Source of the DNA: Anomaloglossus baeobatrachus
Lineage: Eukaryota > Chordata > Amphibia > Anura > Aromobatidae
NCBI RefSeq assembly: GCF_048569485.1
Contig: NC_134357.1
Location: 333,550,742-333,614,741, forward strand
Direction: 5' to 3'
DNA: 64,000 nucleotides
The notes beneath the pieces were generated by a model. That model saw nothing but the letters and a program-made list of their open reading frames with translations, was not told where the DNA came from and made no database searches. A program made the translations under genes and the position numbers. This document shows, piece after piece, positions 33,487-45,560 of this stretch. Position 1 is the stretch's first letter. Each line of letters begins with the position of its first letter.

Positions 33487-35679
33487 ATGGCCAGAAGAAA
33501 AGAACTTTCATGTGAAACTCGACGGTCTGTTCTTGTTCTTAGAAATGAAGGATATTCCATGCGAGAAATTGCCAAGAAACTGAGGATTTCCTACAACGGT
33601 GTGTACTACTCCCTTCAGAGGAGAGCACAAACAGGCTCTAACCAGAGTAGAAAGAGAAGTGGGAGGCCCCGCTGCACAACAGAGCAACAAGACAAGTACT
33701 TTAGAGTCTCTAGTTTGAGAAATCGACGCCTCACAGGTCCTCAACTGGCAGCTTCATTAAATAGTACCCGCAAAACACCAGTGTCAACAACTACAGTGAA
33801 GAGGCGACTCCAGGATGCTGGCCTTCAGGGCAGAGTGGCAAAGAAAAAGACATTTCTGAGACTGGCTAATAAAAGTAAAAGATTATAATGCGCAAAAGAA
33901 CACAGACATTGGACAGAGGAAGATTGGAAAAAAGTGTTACGGACAGACAAATCAAAGTTTGTGGTGTTTGGATCACACAGAAGAACATTTGTGAGATGCA
34001 GAACAAGTGAAAAGATGCTGGAAGAGTGCCTGACGCCATCTGTCAAGCATGGTGAAGGTAATGTGATGATCTGGGTTGCTTTGGTGCTGGTAAAGTGGGA
34101 GATTTGTACAAGGTAAAAGGGATTTTGAATAAGGAAGGCTATCACTCAGTTTTTCAACGCCATGCCATACCCTGAGGACAGCACTTGATTGGAGCCAATT
34201 TCATCTCACAACAGGACAATGACCCAAAGCACACCTCCAAATTATGCATGAACTATTTAGGAAAGAAGCAGGCAGCTGGTATTTTATCTGTAATGAAGTG
34301 GCCAGCCCAGTCACTAGATCGAAACCCTATTCAGCTGTTGTGGGAGTGTGACGCCCTGGAAAAACCAGGTAGTCACAGATGACTGTACCCCCCACCAAGG
34401 GTACAGGAATTGCCTCCTCCGTGGGAATTAACAACACACTTCCCACACATAGGAACACCAGCCACAAATCCTAGTCGCCAGGACACACCAGTGGGCGGGA
34501 CCAGGCAGATGGGAATGCCCACCTAGGGGTCTTGAGGTGACACGGGGAGGGAACCAGTTCAGTTTTTCAGTTGGAGTTGAGAGTGGAGTACGGAGTTGAG
34601 AGGTTGGAGTTGGAGTCGGTGACAGGAGCTGAAGTGCACTGGGGTCAGGGTTGGAGCCCTTGGACCATGGGAGGACCGACTAGGTGTCAAATGGCTTTGT
34701 AGGGCCACAGGTAACGGAGATCCGGTCGCGGGAGACCTGAAGTGGACCGGCAGGGTTGTAGCCCGCTGGTACCGACAACGGGAATCCGGTCCGGAGGCCG
34801 TGCACAGGCGGGGTACCTGGACCCTAGGACGAGACAAGCTTCAAGCCCCTTGTTAATTGACCAGCGGGACAAGGTACCAGGCCTTGTTCCCGAAGAGAGA
34901 AGCCAGATAGAGCAGACCGGTAGCCCAACGCAGGGGACAGGGTGTCCGCCAAGAACCCATTAAAGTCCCACAGGTCAGCGTCTGCGGGCAACGGCTCCCT
35001 CTGCGTCCAAAGCTGCAAGGGAGCGGATTTCTCCCGTTCCAAGCGGGGTTAATCCATACACCACAAGACACAAGTGCAGGAGGAAGGGCCCCTATATTGC
35101 CAACCCGTGTGCGGGACCAGCACACCCCTCCAGAGGCAAATGGCATCCGGCATTGGTTTACAATACAGACTTGGTGTGAATTCTTTCTAATTGTGAGTAC
35201 ACCGGTGTCATTCGGTCCAACCTGCTGACAGTGCCCCAGCCCTGCTCATTACCTACACCTGGGCCCTGGGACTACACCTTCCCCCTACCCGTGGAGGGGA
35301 TACCACCTTGCTGCCCCCACCCCATCCATCGGTCCTGGACGCCGGCCCCGAGCAGCAGCGGCGGTGCCACCATCCCATCACCGCAACCCACGGGTGGCGT
35401 CACAGACAATATCGCCTGTAAATACCACTCTTTTTCACTGTGTGCGAGGATGGGCGGTTGCACAAGCCCCGGGTCCGGTTACCACTCAAGCCCAGGACAC
35501 GATCCCGGATCCGAGCACCACTGGAGCAGCCCCGGTTGCCGCAGCGGAGGCGGCACCCGTCCGCGACAGGAGCAGCTTGACCGTATGGTACGCAAAAAAA
35601 GTGACCATCAAGCCAATCCAACTTGTGGAGGGGGGAAGCATGGGGAGAAATATCTCCAGATTACCTCATCAAATTAACA
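33487..35679 (+). pseudogene. Tc1 transposase relict (inner element), split by an LTR
   Basis: Starts MARRKELSCETRRSVLVLRN. The paired-like helix-turn-helix domain (REIAKKLRISYNGVYYSLQR, then RSGRPRC) is open to 33888, where a stop interrupts it. Further on, LRTDKSKF (about 33940) has the first catalytic aspartate and DNDPKHTSK (about 34210) the second. In the third motif the glutamate is replaced (NPIQLLWE, near 34330). The solo LTR enters four bases after the LLW codons. The C-terminal part EQLDRMVRKK resumes at 35569. It has stops and a frame change around 33888 and 34116. It must be inactive. Confidence 0.88.
34347..35568 (+). repeat. Solo LTR (1222 bp) inside the inner Tc1
   Basis: TGTGACGCCCTGGAAAAACC to CCGTCCGCGACA, with GGAG duplicated at 34343-34346 and 35569-35572. 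Same layout as the solo LTR at 51657-52841 (CCCTACCCGTGGAGG, GGTGGCGTCACAGACAATAT). No internal region. The precise 4-base duplication inside a known transposase motif fixes both ends exactly. Confidence 0.92.
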
Positions 35680-36164
35680 GCTAGAATGCCAAAGGTCTGC
35701 AAAGCTGGAATTGCTGCAAAAAGAGCATTCTGTGACGAAAGCAAAGTTTGAAGGAAAAAATTATTATTTCAAGTAAAAATCATTATTTCTAACCTAGGCA
35801 ATATCTGGACTATATTATCTATTCATTATGCAACTCATTTGATAAATAAAACTATGATTTTTCATGGAAAAGACAAAATTGTCTGGGTGACCACAAACGT
35901 TTGAGTTGTAGTGTATATAATTTATACAATGTGATTTTCTGGATATTATTTGGATATTCTATTTCTCACTGTTAAAATTAACCTACCCTTTACATTATGG
36001 ACAGTTCATGTCTTTGTCAGTGGACAAACTTACAAAATCAGCAAGGGATCAAATAAACATTTCTTTCACTGTATGTGGAAAGTGCAATAAACCTGATACC
36101 AACATGTTGCAATTGTAGAAGCTAATTCATTTACTTCCAATAATTTTGCCTCATACATATTTAC

Positions 36165-37327
36165 GTACGTATTAATGGTACGTACTCGGACTGGGTCTCA
36201 GTTCATAGTGGGGTACCACAGGGGTCAGTATTGGGCCCGCTTCTTTTCAACATATTTATAAATGACCTTGTTGGGGGCATGCGGAGTAGAATTTCAATAT
36301 TTGCAGATGATACTAAACTCTGCAGGGTAATCAATACAGAGGAGGATAATTTTATATTACAGGGAGATTTATGTAAATTGGAGGATTGGGCTGAGAAGTG
36401 GCAATTGAAGTTTAATGTAGATAAATGTAAGGTCATGCACTTGGGTAGAGGAAATAGCATTTATGATTACGTACTTAATTGTAGAACACTGGGTAAAACA
36501 GACACAGAAAAAGACTTGGGTGTATGGGTGGATGGTAAACTTCACTTTAGTGGACAGTGTCAGGCAGCTGCTTCCAGGGCTAATAAAATAATGGGATGTA
36601 TTAAAAGAGGTATAAGTGTTCATGAAAAAAATATAGTTCTACCTCTGTACAAGTCACTAGTGCGACCGCACTTAGAATACTGTGTACAATTCTGGTCACC
36701 AATATATAATAAGGACATAGCTGAACTGGAGAGGGTGCAGAGAAGAGCGACCAAGATTATTAGAGGAATGGGTGGGCTGCAATACCAAGACAGGTTATTA
36801 AACTTGGGATTATTTAGTTTGGAAAAACGAAGGCTTAGGGGGGATCTAATCACAATGTATAAATATATGAGGGGACAGTACAGAGACCTTTCCAAAGATC
36901 TTTTTACACCTAGGCCTGTGACTGGAACATGGGGGCATCCGCTACGTCTTGAGGAAAAAAGGTTTAATCATAATCACAGACGAGGATTCTTTACTGTACG
37001 AGCAGTGAGACTATGGAACTCTCTGCCGCATGATGTTGTAATGAGTGATTCACTACTAACATTTAAGCAGAGCCTGGATGCCTTTCTTGAAAAATTTAAT
37101 ATTACCAGTTATGTATATTAGATTTTATGACAGGGTATTGATCCAGGGAACTAGTCTGATTGCCGGATGTGGAGTCAGGAAGGAAATGTTTTCCCCATTG
37201 GAACTTGTTTGCCACATTGTTTTTTTTTTTGCCTTCCTCTGGATCAACATGTTAGGCTATGGGTTGAACTAGATGGACTTAGAGTCTCCCTTCAACCTTA
37301 AAAACTATGATACTATGATACTATGAT
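36165..37327 (+). mobile_element. CR1-type LINE, 5'-truncated
   Basis: Begins inside the reverse transcriptase and ends with a 3' UTR (GATTGCCGGATGTGGAGTCAG, GGAACTTGTTTGCCAC, CTGGATCAACATGTTAGGC, TGAACTAGATGGACTTAG) and short tandem copies of ATACTATG at 37305-37327. 5' truncation and a short-repeat tail are typical of CR1. The coding part is described separately. Confidence 0.88.
36180..37124 (+). CDS. CR1 reverse transcriptase, C-terminal half, open
   Basis: The open stretch runs without a stop from the truncation point to a TAG at about 37122, some 310 codons. Motifs in order: SGVPQGSVLGPLLFNIFIND (RT motif B-type region, 36210-36255), FADDTKL (catalytic YADD-type motif, about 36303), EDWAEKWQLKFNVDKCKVMH, LYKSLVRPHLEYCVQFWSP, ERVQRRATKIIRG and GLFSLEKRRLRGDLI, then FFTVRAVRLWNSLP near the end. 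These are diagnostic of CR1/L2-clade LINE polymerases. The endonuclease and the first RT motifs lie in the missing 5' part, and no proper start codon exists, so it cannot be an independent gene. Absence of stops suggests a fairly recent insertion. Confidence 0.88.
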
Positions 37328-37439
37328 ATTTCGTATTACTAATAAATCAAAAGACCAATATGAATAAGATGCATTAATAGGCTAAATAATGTACATAAAA
37401 GACAAATGGCTCTGGCTACCAGTATATTATACCACCTCA

Positions 37440-38190
37440 CACTGTAATCCTTGGGGTAGGACCTGTGTGACGTTCTTCTTCATGGTGTTTCCCTCATGGC
37501 CTCCACACAAATTTCCATCTATGTGTTCAAGACAAAAGCTTGACTCGTTGCCAAACAGGATAGAGCTCCAGTCCAGCCTCCATTGCTGCTTTCCAACCTG
37601 TGATTTTCTTCTGGGGACAACGTCGGCAACGCCATGAATTGGCCTTGAGAAGGCAATGTGACATTAATCCCACTACCAGTATTATGGTGTGGGGTCACAT
37701 AATGTATGGTAACTGTAACCCTCTAACGTATGCTATCAGCTCAGATTGACATTGTTTTTATCATGAAACCAGTGGACAGTAACGCCGTGCCACATATTGC
37801 TTATGCTACTGTGAGCAGCCTGCATGGCATAAACATGTTACCATGCCTGCAGCGTTTCCAGATTTTTTTTCTCATGGAGCACATCTTGAATGTCATGGGC
37901 TGGCAATCGCAAAGGAAGCTGCCAGCAGCACATCTTACAGAATTGTGTACCCAAAAGGATTCAGTATAGCGGAACATTCCTCAAATATAACATCATTAAT
38001 ACCATGGAAAGGCGTGTGTCTGTATTTCTGTGCATGGAACTAATTCTTGACACTGAATAATACAAAATGTTTTCAAAATATTGTTTTTTTTTCATACTTT
38101 TCATATCATTAACATCTCTATCCATCATGTGATTTCCAAAATTCCACAACTTTTCCTTGTTGATCTTGTAAATTCAGTATTTAGTGTATG
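37440..38190 (+). mobile_element. Tc/mariner-type relict
   Basis: At 37770-37970 the sequence reads NAVPHIAYATVSSLHGINML and then LPAAHLTELCTQ, close to the C-terminal catalytic part of a Tc-like transposase (family form DNARPHTAYATVSCLHGIN). The right part, ATCATTAACATCTCTATCC and GTGATTTCCAAAATTCCAC, matches the scrap at 14228-14364. Degraded by stops and rearrangement. The left boundary is unclear. Confidence 0.55.
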
Positions 38191-38204
38191 TTCAAGAAAC
38201 ATTA

Positions 38205-38756
38205 AGGGCCGCTTTACACGCTATGACATCGCTAGGAGTTGCTAGCGATGTCGAGCGTGATAGCACCCGCCCCCGTCGTTGTAACGATATGTGGTGATCG
38301 CTGACGTAGCGAACATTATTGCTACGGCAGCGTCACACGGACATACCTGTGCAGTGACGTCGCTGTGACCGGCGAACCGCCTCCGTTCTAAAGAGGAGGT
38401 TCGTTCAGCGTCACAGTGACGTCACAGCAGCGTCACTGAACCGCCGCCCAATAGAAAAGGAGGGGAGGAGATGAGCGGCCGGAACATCCCGCCTCCTTCC
38501 TTTCTCCTTTTCCGGTGGACGCAGGTAAGGAGATGTTTGTCGTTCCAGCGGCATCACACATAGCGATGAGTGCTACCGCAGGAACAACAAACAACATCGT
38601 TACTGCAGCAGCAACGATAATTGGGAATAGGGGGGCATGTCACCGCTGAGCAATTTTGAACGTTTTTGCGACGATTCAAAATCGCTCATAGGTGTCACAC
38701 ACAACGACATCGCTAAAGCGGCCGCATGTGCGTCACAAATTCCGTGTAAAGCTACC
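38205..38756 (+). mobile_element. Harbinger-type MITE, GGGCCGCTTTACACG end
   Basis: TTA at 38202-38204 and 38757-38759. The left end AGGGCCGCTTTACACG pairs imperfectly with the complement of CGTGTAAAGCTACC. Arms hold ACATACCTGT (38341) and CAGGTAAGG (38522). Related to 18844-19435 and 20856-21400. Non-coding. Confidence 0.75.
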
Positions 38757-38759
38757 TTA

Positions 38760-39834
38760 AGTCTTGACTTTGCCTCCAATTTCTGAAAGCTTCTGGACAT
38801 TCATATGTGAACTTGCAAATGAGCTTTTCTTGTCCACTGTAAGACACATACAGAATTGGGACCTTGTGCAAGAACAATATAGGGACCCTTTGCAGCCCAA
38901 TAACACATCATAATGCACAATTTCACCTGCTTTGAAGATGGTAATGGCCCCTTACCTCCTGGTCTCCTGTGAGGCCGCACAGGTTGCACCAATGGCATGT
39001 CCGCCCCTGGAGTTGTCCAGGGATGACAACTATTGCTATTAGTTAAGGAAGGCAGAATTAGAAGGAGAGGAAATATCATGTTATTCAACTGTTAAAAACA
39101 AATTGTGCTTTACACAACCTCCCTGGCTCCAGCATTAAGTCTCCATTGCTTTTTTGGTGTCTGATATTGTCTCCAGTGCTGCAGTCATGTCACCAGCGCT
39201 GCGTCTAGTGCCGTTAGTTTGGGTGAGGCGCTGAGTTAATTTATTGGCTGCATCACTATCGACAAGATGTCAGTGCTCCAGACAATAATAGACACCAAGA
39301 ACAGCAACAGAGATTCCGCACTGAAATCGGAGAGGGGTTGTCAGTTTTGTACAATTTATATTAGAAAAGACACCCATCAATAAACTGGTAACAGGGTGTT
39401 TAGACCTTTAAAGCACAAATGTAATCTGTGAAGGAAGTCAGTAGTGTTGAAATGAGAAATGGAGAATTACTTAGTACCCACTGAAATAAGTGCTTAGACA
39501 TGTTAAATCTGCCTCTCTAGTTTGGCCAATAGGACAAGGTGCTCATACACCTTTTATTAAATATTAGCCAAATGCTCATTTACATGTGTTTTCAATGGGG
39601 AGAGAGGTGTAAGAAGGTGCAGAATGATCGCGGTCGCAGGGATCGCAACCGGGCCCGGGGGTGCAGCTCCTGCTTCAGCTGTGTCCAAGACTGCACATCC
39701 AGCGGAAATGCATTGTGGTGCAGAGACGCGTCGGGTTTCTGTACTCATTGTGAAGGAGACTGAAAAGACAAAAGGCGCTAATAGGGTAATTATGTTACAA
39801 ACGTATATATATTGATGGGGAAATAGGGGAAATA
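38760..39834. other. No firm feature
   Basis: Mixed-composition sequence. The stretch 38930-39020 (TCTCCTGTGAGGCCGCACAG) and the GC-rich stretch 39620-39740 may be parts of dispersed repeats. I cannot name them and see no coding signal. Confidence 0.4.
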
Positions 39835-39927
39835 TATCATGATGGGGACATGTCTACTAGGATGGGGACATATATACCAGGATGTGGACATATATATCAG
39901 GATGGGGGACATGTATACCAGTATGGG

Positions 39928-39976
<49 letters not shown>

Positions 39977-40115
39977 GATGGGGGAATATATATGCCAGGA
40001 TGGAGGACATACTTACCAGGATAGTGGGCATATATATACCAGGATGGGGGACATATTTACCACAAAGGAGCCCAGAATGGGGGACATTAGAACAGGATGG
40101 GGGACACTACATAAT
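39835..40115 (+). repeat. Degenerate AGGATGGGGGACATATATACC repeats with a TA run
   Basis: Units such as AGGATGGGGACATATATACC recur about every 21-24 bases. A pure TA dinucleotide run lies at about 39931-39972. The AGGATGGGGACA word resembles the AGGATGGGGACAAGG of the 30-bp minisatellite at 26060-27530. Confidence 0.75.
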
Positions 40116-40192
40116 GGGGGGAATTGTTTATGTCATCTGACAAACATGGGGGGATAGGTGCAAATTTTGCACCAGGGCTCATCGAACTGTAA

Positions 40193-42045
40193 GGTTATGT
40201 GCGCACGTTGTGTTTTTTTACCGCGTTAACGCTGCGTTTTGAATTGCAGCGTTTCAGTGCCTAATTGCATGCGTTCTGCTTCCCCAGCAAAGTCTATGAG
40301 AAGTCCGAAAATTCAATGCGCACGCTGCGTTTTTAAATGCGTTTTGGATGCCAAAAATCGCTGCAGAAAAAAAAGCAGCATGTCCCTTCTTTTGTGCATT
40401 GTAGCTGCATTGTCCACCCATTGAAATCAATGATGTGGGTCAAAGCGCATCCAAAATGCGCTTGGACTGCATTTTTGTTGCGTTCCGCATGTTTTTTTGA
40501 CAAGCAAAACGCAGGTCTTTTCAGTCTCTCTCTGTCCATGTCGGTCAATCTCTGTCTGTGGATGTCGGTCAATCTCCCTCTGTCTTTCGGTCGGTCTCTT
40601 TCTCTGTCAGTTGGTCGCTCTGTCTGTCTCTCTCTTTCTCTGTCTGTCCCTCTCTCTCTCTTTGTCTGTCCCTCTCTCTGTCCGTCAATTGGTCTCTCCC
40701 CTCTCTCATACTCACCGATCCCCGATCACCAACGCGGCGCTGCACGGCTGTCACAAAGCTCCGGCGGCTTTTCCTCTTTTGAAAATGCCGGCCGCTCATT
40801 ATTCAATCTCGTATTCCCTGCTTTCCCCACCCACCGGCGCCTATGATTGGTTGCAGTCAGACACGCCCCCACGCTGAGTGACAGCTGTCTCACTGCAACC
40901 AATCACAGCCGCCAGTGGGCGGGTCTATATCGTGCAGTAAAATAATTAAATAAGATTAAAAAAAAATTACGTGCGGTCCCCCCAGTTTTGCTACCAGCCA
41001 GGGTAAAGCCACATGGCTGAAGGCTGTTATTTTCAGGATGGGGAACTCCACGTTATGGGGAGCCCCCCAGCCTAACAATATCAGCCAGCAGCCGCCCGCA
41101 ATTGCCGCATCCATTAGATGCAACAGTCCCGGGACTTTACCCGGCTCATCCCGAATAGCCCTGGTGCGGTGGCAATCGGGGTAATAATAAGGAGTTAATG
41201 GCAGCAGCCCATAGCTGCCATTAAGTTCTAGGTTAATCATGGCAGGCGTCTTCCCGAGATACTTTCCATGATTAACCTGTAATTTAAAGAAAATAAACAC
41301 ATACACTTGAAAAAATACTTTATTTGGAATAAAAGACAAAAAAACCAGCCTCTTTCACCACTTTATTAACCCCCAAATACCCATCCAGGTCTAGCGTAAT
41401 CTACACAACGTCGCACGATGCTCTCAGCTCTGCTACATGAAGCTGACAGAAGCGGTCACAGACCAGACCGCTCTCTGTCAGCTCCACACAGCAACTGAAG
41501 TGAGCTGCATGATCAGCGATGACATCAGTCAGGTTACCCATGGCCACCGCCGGATCCTCCAACTGTGACAGCAAGTCGCCCGAGTTACTGAAGTGAGCTG
41601 CGCGATCAGTGATGACATCACAGGTAAGTTGCAGTCTCGGGTGGAGGACTCCAGCTGGCCACGGGTAACCTGAGTGACGGCAGCACTGATCGCGCTGCTC
41701 ACTTCAGTCCCTCAGTGGATTAGTGGTCACCAGTGAGTCCTTCATGGGTGACCGCTAATCAGGACGCGACACACAGACAGAGCCGCGGTATGACAATGAA
41801 GTTGGGTGAAGTTCATCCAAGTTCATTCTCATCGCGCGACTCTGTCTGCTGTCAGCGGGCATTACAGAGCTCATTTGCCGTGGGACCGCACTGCAAAAAA
41901 TGCATCCAAAACGCATGTAAAATGCTTGCAAAATGCATCCAAAATGCATGCATTTTGGATGCATTTTTTTTGCAAACGCAGTGTTTACAGTTTAGAGGGT
42001 GCGTTCTTTTCCGCACTGTTATGAACGCAACATGCGCACATACCC
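40193..42045. mobile_element. Large TAA-target MITE, TGTGCGCAC ends (1.85 kb)
   Basis: GGTTATGTGCGCACGTTG at the left and the complement of CAACATGCGCACATACCC at the right, with TAA at 40190-40192 and 42046-42048. Subterminal AAAACGCA/TGCGTTTT words. The interior includes a CTGTCTGTCCCTCTCTC-type tract (40520-40705), a GC-rich part and a frog repeat (CATGGCAGGCGTCTTCCCGA, ACTTTATTTGGAATAAAAGA). CAGGTAAGTT lies at 41621. Non-coding. Confidence 0.75.
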
Positions 42046-42474
42046 TAAGACTTGCCATATAGGTAGATAGGTAGATTATCTTGTCTTCTGTTGGAACAAA
42101 CAATTGAGTATGTTCAAATCCAAAATCCAAAATTCTTCTTTCCCCAACTTCTGCTGTATGGGGGGTTGGTTTGAGGTCTCCTGATACATTTAATAGTCTG
42201 ATAATCATTCCATTCACCCTGCCTATATTCTACTTTATTCTGCATGAATTTTTTTTAAGGTCATTTCTACAATTAAAAAAATCCTTTAATGGGCTATTTA
42301 TAATAAAACGTTTTCTGAACCAAATAACCCTTTTTAGTAACACTGCATGAGGTGGTGCATTCACAGCCTGTATCACAGAATGATGTAGCAATTTTACTAC
42401 AGGAATATCATAATATATGGTGTGATATTGTGATAAAAGTTAAGGGTAACCTGTCATGTCTGTAAGCGCTATTA

Positions 42475-43250
42475 GGCTATGTGCGCACTTTGCGTTTTTT
42501 TCATGCGTTTCCGCAGCATTTTGAACTGCAGCGTTTTAATACAAAAATGCATGCGTTTTGATTTCAAGCAAAGTCTATGGGAAACTGGGCTTTCTTGTGC
42601 GCACAATGCTGTTAAAAAAGTAGCGTTTCAGTTGCAGAAAATTTGTCAAAATGTCTGCGTTTAAAGAAGCAACATGTCAATTGTTTTTGCCATTTTGGCA
42701 TCGTTTTGCTAACATTAGAGTCAATGAGAATTTTCCAAACGCATCCTAAATCAAAATCCTAGCGTTTTACATGCTTTTTTGATGCAGAAAGCATCTTTTT
42801 GACAAAATAAACGCATGCGTTTTTGACATTATATTAAGGGCATGATATGTCCCTTTACACACACACACACACAGTCCAACAATTAAATTAATGAAAATCC
42901 ATAATTTAATGTTATTTTACACATAAATATTAGAACACAGTTATCATTTTAATAAAATTAGCTATTTTGTGTATGATTTTATTCATGATATTTGTAATCA
43001 TTTTTTCCCTTTTTTTTCATAGTTTTTGAATGTTTAAACTTTATTTAGTAGTATATTTGTATTAAAAACGCATCTGACTTTAAGCAATGAAAAAGCATGT
43101 AAATCGTGGTAAAAACGCGGCCAAAACGCGGTAAAAACGCAAGCATAATTTTAGCATTTTTGTGGACAAAACTAAATTTGCCAAAGACAATTTCTGCCAG
43201 AGGATGCGTTTAGAACTGCAACTAACTCCATGCAAAGTGCGCACATAGCC
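42475..43250. mobile_element. TTA-target MITE, GGCTATGTGCGCAC ends
   Basis: Ends GGCTATGTGCGCACTTTGCG and the complement of CAAAGTGCGCACATAGCC, near perfect. TTA at 42472-42474 and 43251-43253. The interior has AAAGTCTATGGGAAACTGGG and many AAAACGC/GCGTTTT words. Non-coding. Confidence 0.88.
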
Positions 43251-43253
43251 TTA

Positions 43254-44055
43254 AAAGAAATGGGACTGAAAATGTGACTACCAGGAAAATTTTAGTCCTC
43301 TCGGGAGTCACCGGCTTTCAGTCATAGAGGTGTGCATGAGGTGCTGTTAGTTCCTCTTTAAGCAATGCTGTCCTGCACTTTCAGTAAGGCGACCGGACAG
43401 CATTGGAAAGTTATTAACCTGCAGATTAACTCTATATCTGCAGGATAACAGCGGGTTTTTTTCAGCACTGCAGTGGCACTTTCAACTGCCCCATTCTTAT
43501 GCACTAAAATGACCAATTTCTATCAGTGTTATGGATCAGATTTTCATTAATCTGTGATCACTGTGTAAATTTTTACCAACAGAGTTTCATTAGTTTTTTT
43601 TGCATAGTGAAAGTTTTTGCAATCTTCTCCAACCGAACAAACATAAAAATCGGACAACACAGAGATTGCACCCGGATCTCATCCGAGTCCTGTCTGATTT
43701 TTTCAACGCACCCATAGACTCTTATTGGCCATGTTTGATCCCTGGCTCAGAAGAAAATCGGACGTTTCCATGTTTTGGTGCAGGCCACTCAGTCTGCAAA
43801 AAAACCACAGACCTGTCAACTTCCTCATAAACTATAATGGGTAAAATTTCTATCACAGATAGAACTCATATGTGAAAAACTGAGGTCTGAATGTGCTTAG
43901 GGCATGTGCTATACCCGAATCCATAGATTACACATTTCCCTTCAGACATAACTTACATAAATCAATTGCACTCTGGGTCACTAGAAAGCCATGATCCCTT
44001 TTATATGCATTTGTCTTTTTTAGGGTTATAAAGAAAGATATTATGTGGCAACAAT
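43254..44055. other. Dispersed-repeat-like, not assigned
   Basis: 43330-43480 (AGTTCCTCTTTAAGCAATGC, CCGGACAGCATTGGAAAG, TTAACCTGCAGATTAACTC) reads like a frog repeat I have no name for. 43620-43800 has a weak match to the MITE-like words at 28381-28620. No coding signal. Confidence 0.35.
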
Positions 44056-44059
44056 GCGA

Positions 44060-44850
44060 TACAGTTGCTTTTTTTCAGAAGTGGTTGGTTTACCCAAAAT
44101 TAATTTACCTCAGAAATTAATCCAGTAATTATACTGAAATATATATATATTACTAAATATGTGCACTGTATGACATGTAGTCTGATGTAGGGTCCAATAT
44201 TTCTTCTTCTGAAAGTCCACGTTTGAGGGGTAATAAACAGACATAAGGAAAATACAGTTTTCATATGTTTTTTCAGAATCTGTTGATTTGCCCTCAAAAT
44301 AATTACCTCAGAAGTGGATCCTGTATTTCTGCTTTGTATTTGTAAATCTGGCCCTTTCCTCTCATGTAATCTAATGTAGAGTATGGAGTAGCCAAAGGCT
44401 GGCATCGGGTAAAGGATGGGACATTCTCATCATTCTAAGCTGGGACCAATATTTTTCTTCTACAAGTCCATTTTGTAAGAGGAAAATATACAGAAAATGG
44501 AAAATACAATTTTGATAATTGTTTTTAGAAGTACTTGGTTTGTGCTCCCAAAAATTTACCTCAGAAATGAATCCTGTAATAGTAATGTGTGTTTGTATTA
44601 TTAGATTTATTCTGCTTCTTACCTATCATGTAATCTGATGTAGAATCTGATGGAGCTAAAGAATGGGATTTTCTCATCATACTAAACTGGGACCAATACA
44701 TTTTCTTCTACAAGTCAATTCTTGAAGGAGAAAATATCTAGAAATAAGAAAACGCAATTACTGCGGCTTTACTTGATTTGACGCCTATAAAATTACCTCA
44801 AAATTAATTTTGTATATTGTCACCAGTACATTAACTGTACAATCCATATA
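44060..44850. repeat. Ancient tandem array of four degenerate 200-250 bp units
   Basis: TTACCTCA-type starts lie at 44105, 44303, 44556 and 44793. Each unit carries AATCCTGTAAT or a like word, a GTAATCTGATGTAGA word, GGGACCAATATTTTTCTTCT and AAGGAAAATAC-type words in the same order. The units are well diverged. Confidence 0.65.
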
Positions 44851-45002
44851 GAATGTAAGCCTGCAAGGGCAGGGCCCTCTTCCCTCTGTACTAGTCTGTC
44901 TACTGTAACTTGTGTATGTATTCTCTATGTAACCCCTTCTCATGTACAGCACCATGGAATTAATGGTGCTCTATAAATTAATAAATAATAATAATAATAA
45001 TC
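44850..45002 (+). mobile_element. LINE 3' tail with ATA repeats
   Basis: GAATGTAAGCCTGCAAGGGC, AGGGCCCTCTTCC, TGTAACCCCTTCTCATGTAC and AGCACCATGGAATTAATGGT, then CTATAAATTAATAAATAATA, match the widespread L2-like LINE 3' end in vertebrates. Only the tail is present, followed by an AAT microsatellite. Confidence 0.7.
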
Positions 45003-45557
45003 CAGAGGATATAAGCGATCTCAGGGTCTGAAGACATTCATTTGTATCTGTGCTGTACAAACACCGTAAAACCACAAAGAACCAGCACTAATTTCAATTG
45101 GAAAATGTCCATCAGAATCTATTCACAGATTTTTTTAATCTTTGACTGCCTCAGATACTCTTTGATTAAGCTTTCTATTGGTTTTGATAGAATAAAAACA
45201 CGTGATTTTATACAGCAAGTTATTTTTTTCCAAAGAAGTTTTAAAAAAACATTTTGCCATTAAAAAGTAATGTTAATTCTTTGATGCGGATTCATTTGGA
45301 ATTTATCACAAAGTTGTCATTGAAGTCAAAGAGCTGCAAAAAAATATAAAAAAATTATCTTAAAAAAAGAGGCGAAACACAGATTGAAAATGTTTGACAT
45401 GGATTCTCTTGAAAACCACATTGTATTTTTCCATTGCAAAACACATTGTGTCCTTTGAGGTGTTTTCAGTGCAGAAACTTACTGAAATCCTCCTACAGAA
45501 GTCAAAACTCCTCAAAAAAATGGAGTTTCTGCTTAGTTTCCACTTCAAAAACTCAAC
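45003..45557. other. No recognisable feature
   Basis: AT-rich. No transposon ends or coding signal. Confidence 0.5.
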
Positions 45558-45560
45558 TAA

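Larger units (their letters stand above)
33079..35913 (+). mobile_element. Inner Tc1-type transposon, interrupted by an LTR
   Basis: Ends CACTACAGTTCAAAAGTATA and the complement of GTTTGAGTTGTAGTG, with TA at 33077-33078 and 35914-35915. It lies within the right inverted repeat of the outer Tc1. Subtracting the solo LTR and its duplication leaves about 1610 bases, the normal size. The transposase reads on the + strand from 33487. Confidence 0.92.
31676..36071 (-). mobile_element. Outer Tc1-type transposon (transposase on - strand), interrupted
   Basis: Ends CAGTGAAGGAAATAATTATT and the complement of TTTCTTTCACTG, with TA at 31674-31675 and 36072-36073. Long inverted ends of about 200 bases hold internal direct repeats of the AAATAAGTATTTGATCCC type. 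Subtracting the inner insert leaves about 1560 bases, a normal Tc1 size. The transposase relict is at 31885-32970. Confidence 0.9.
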
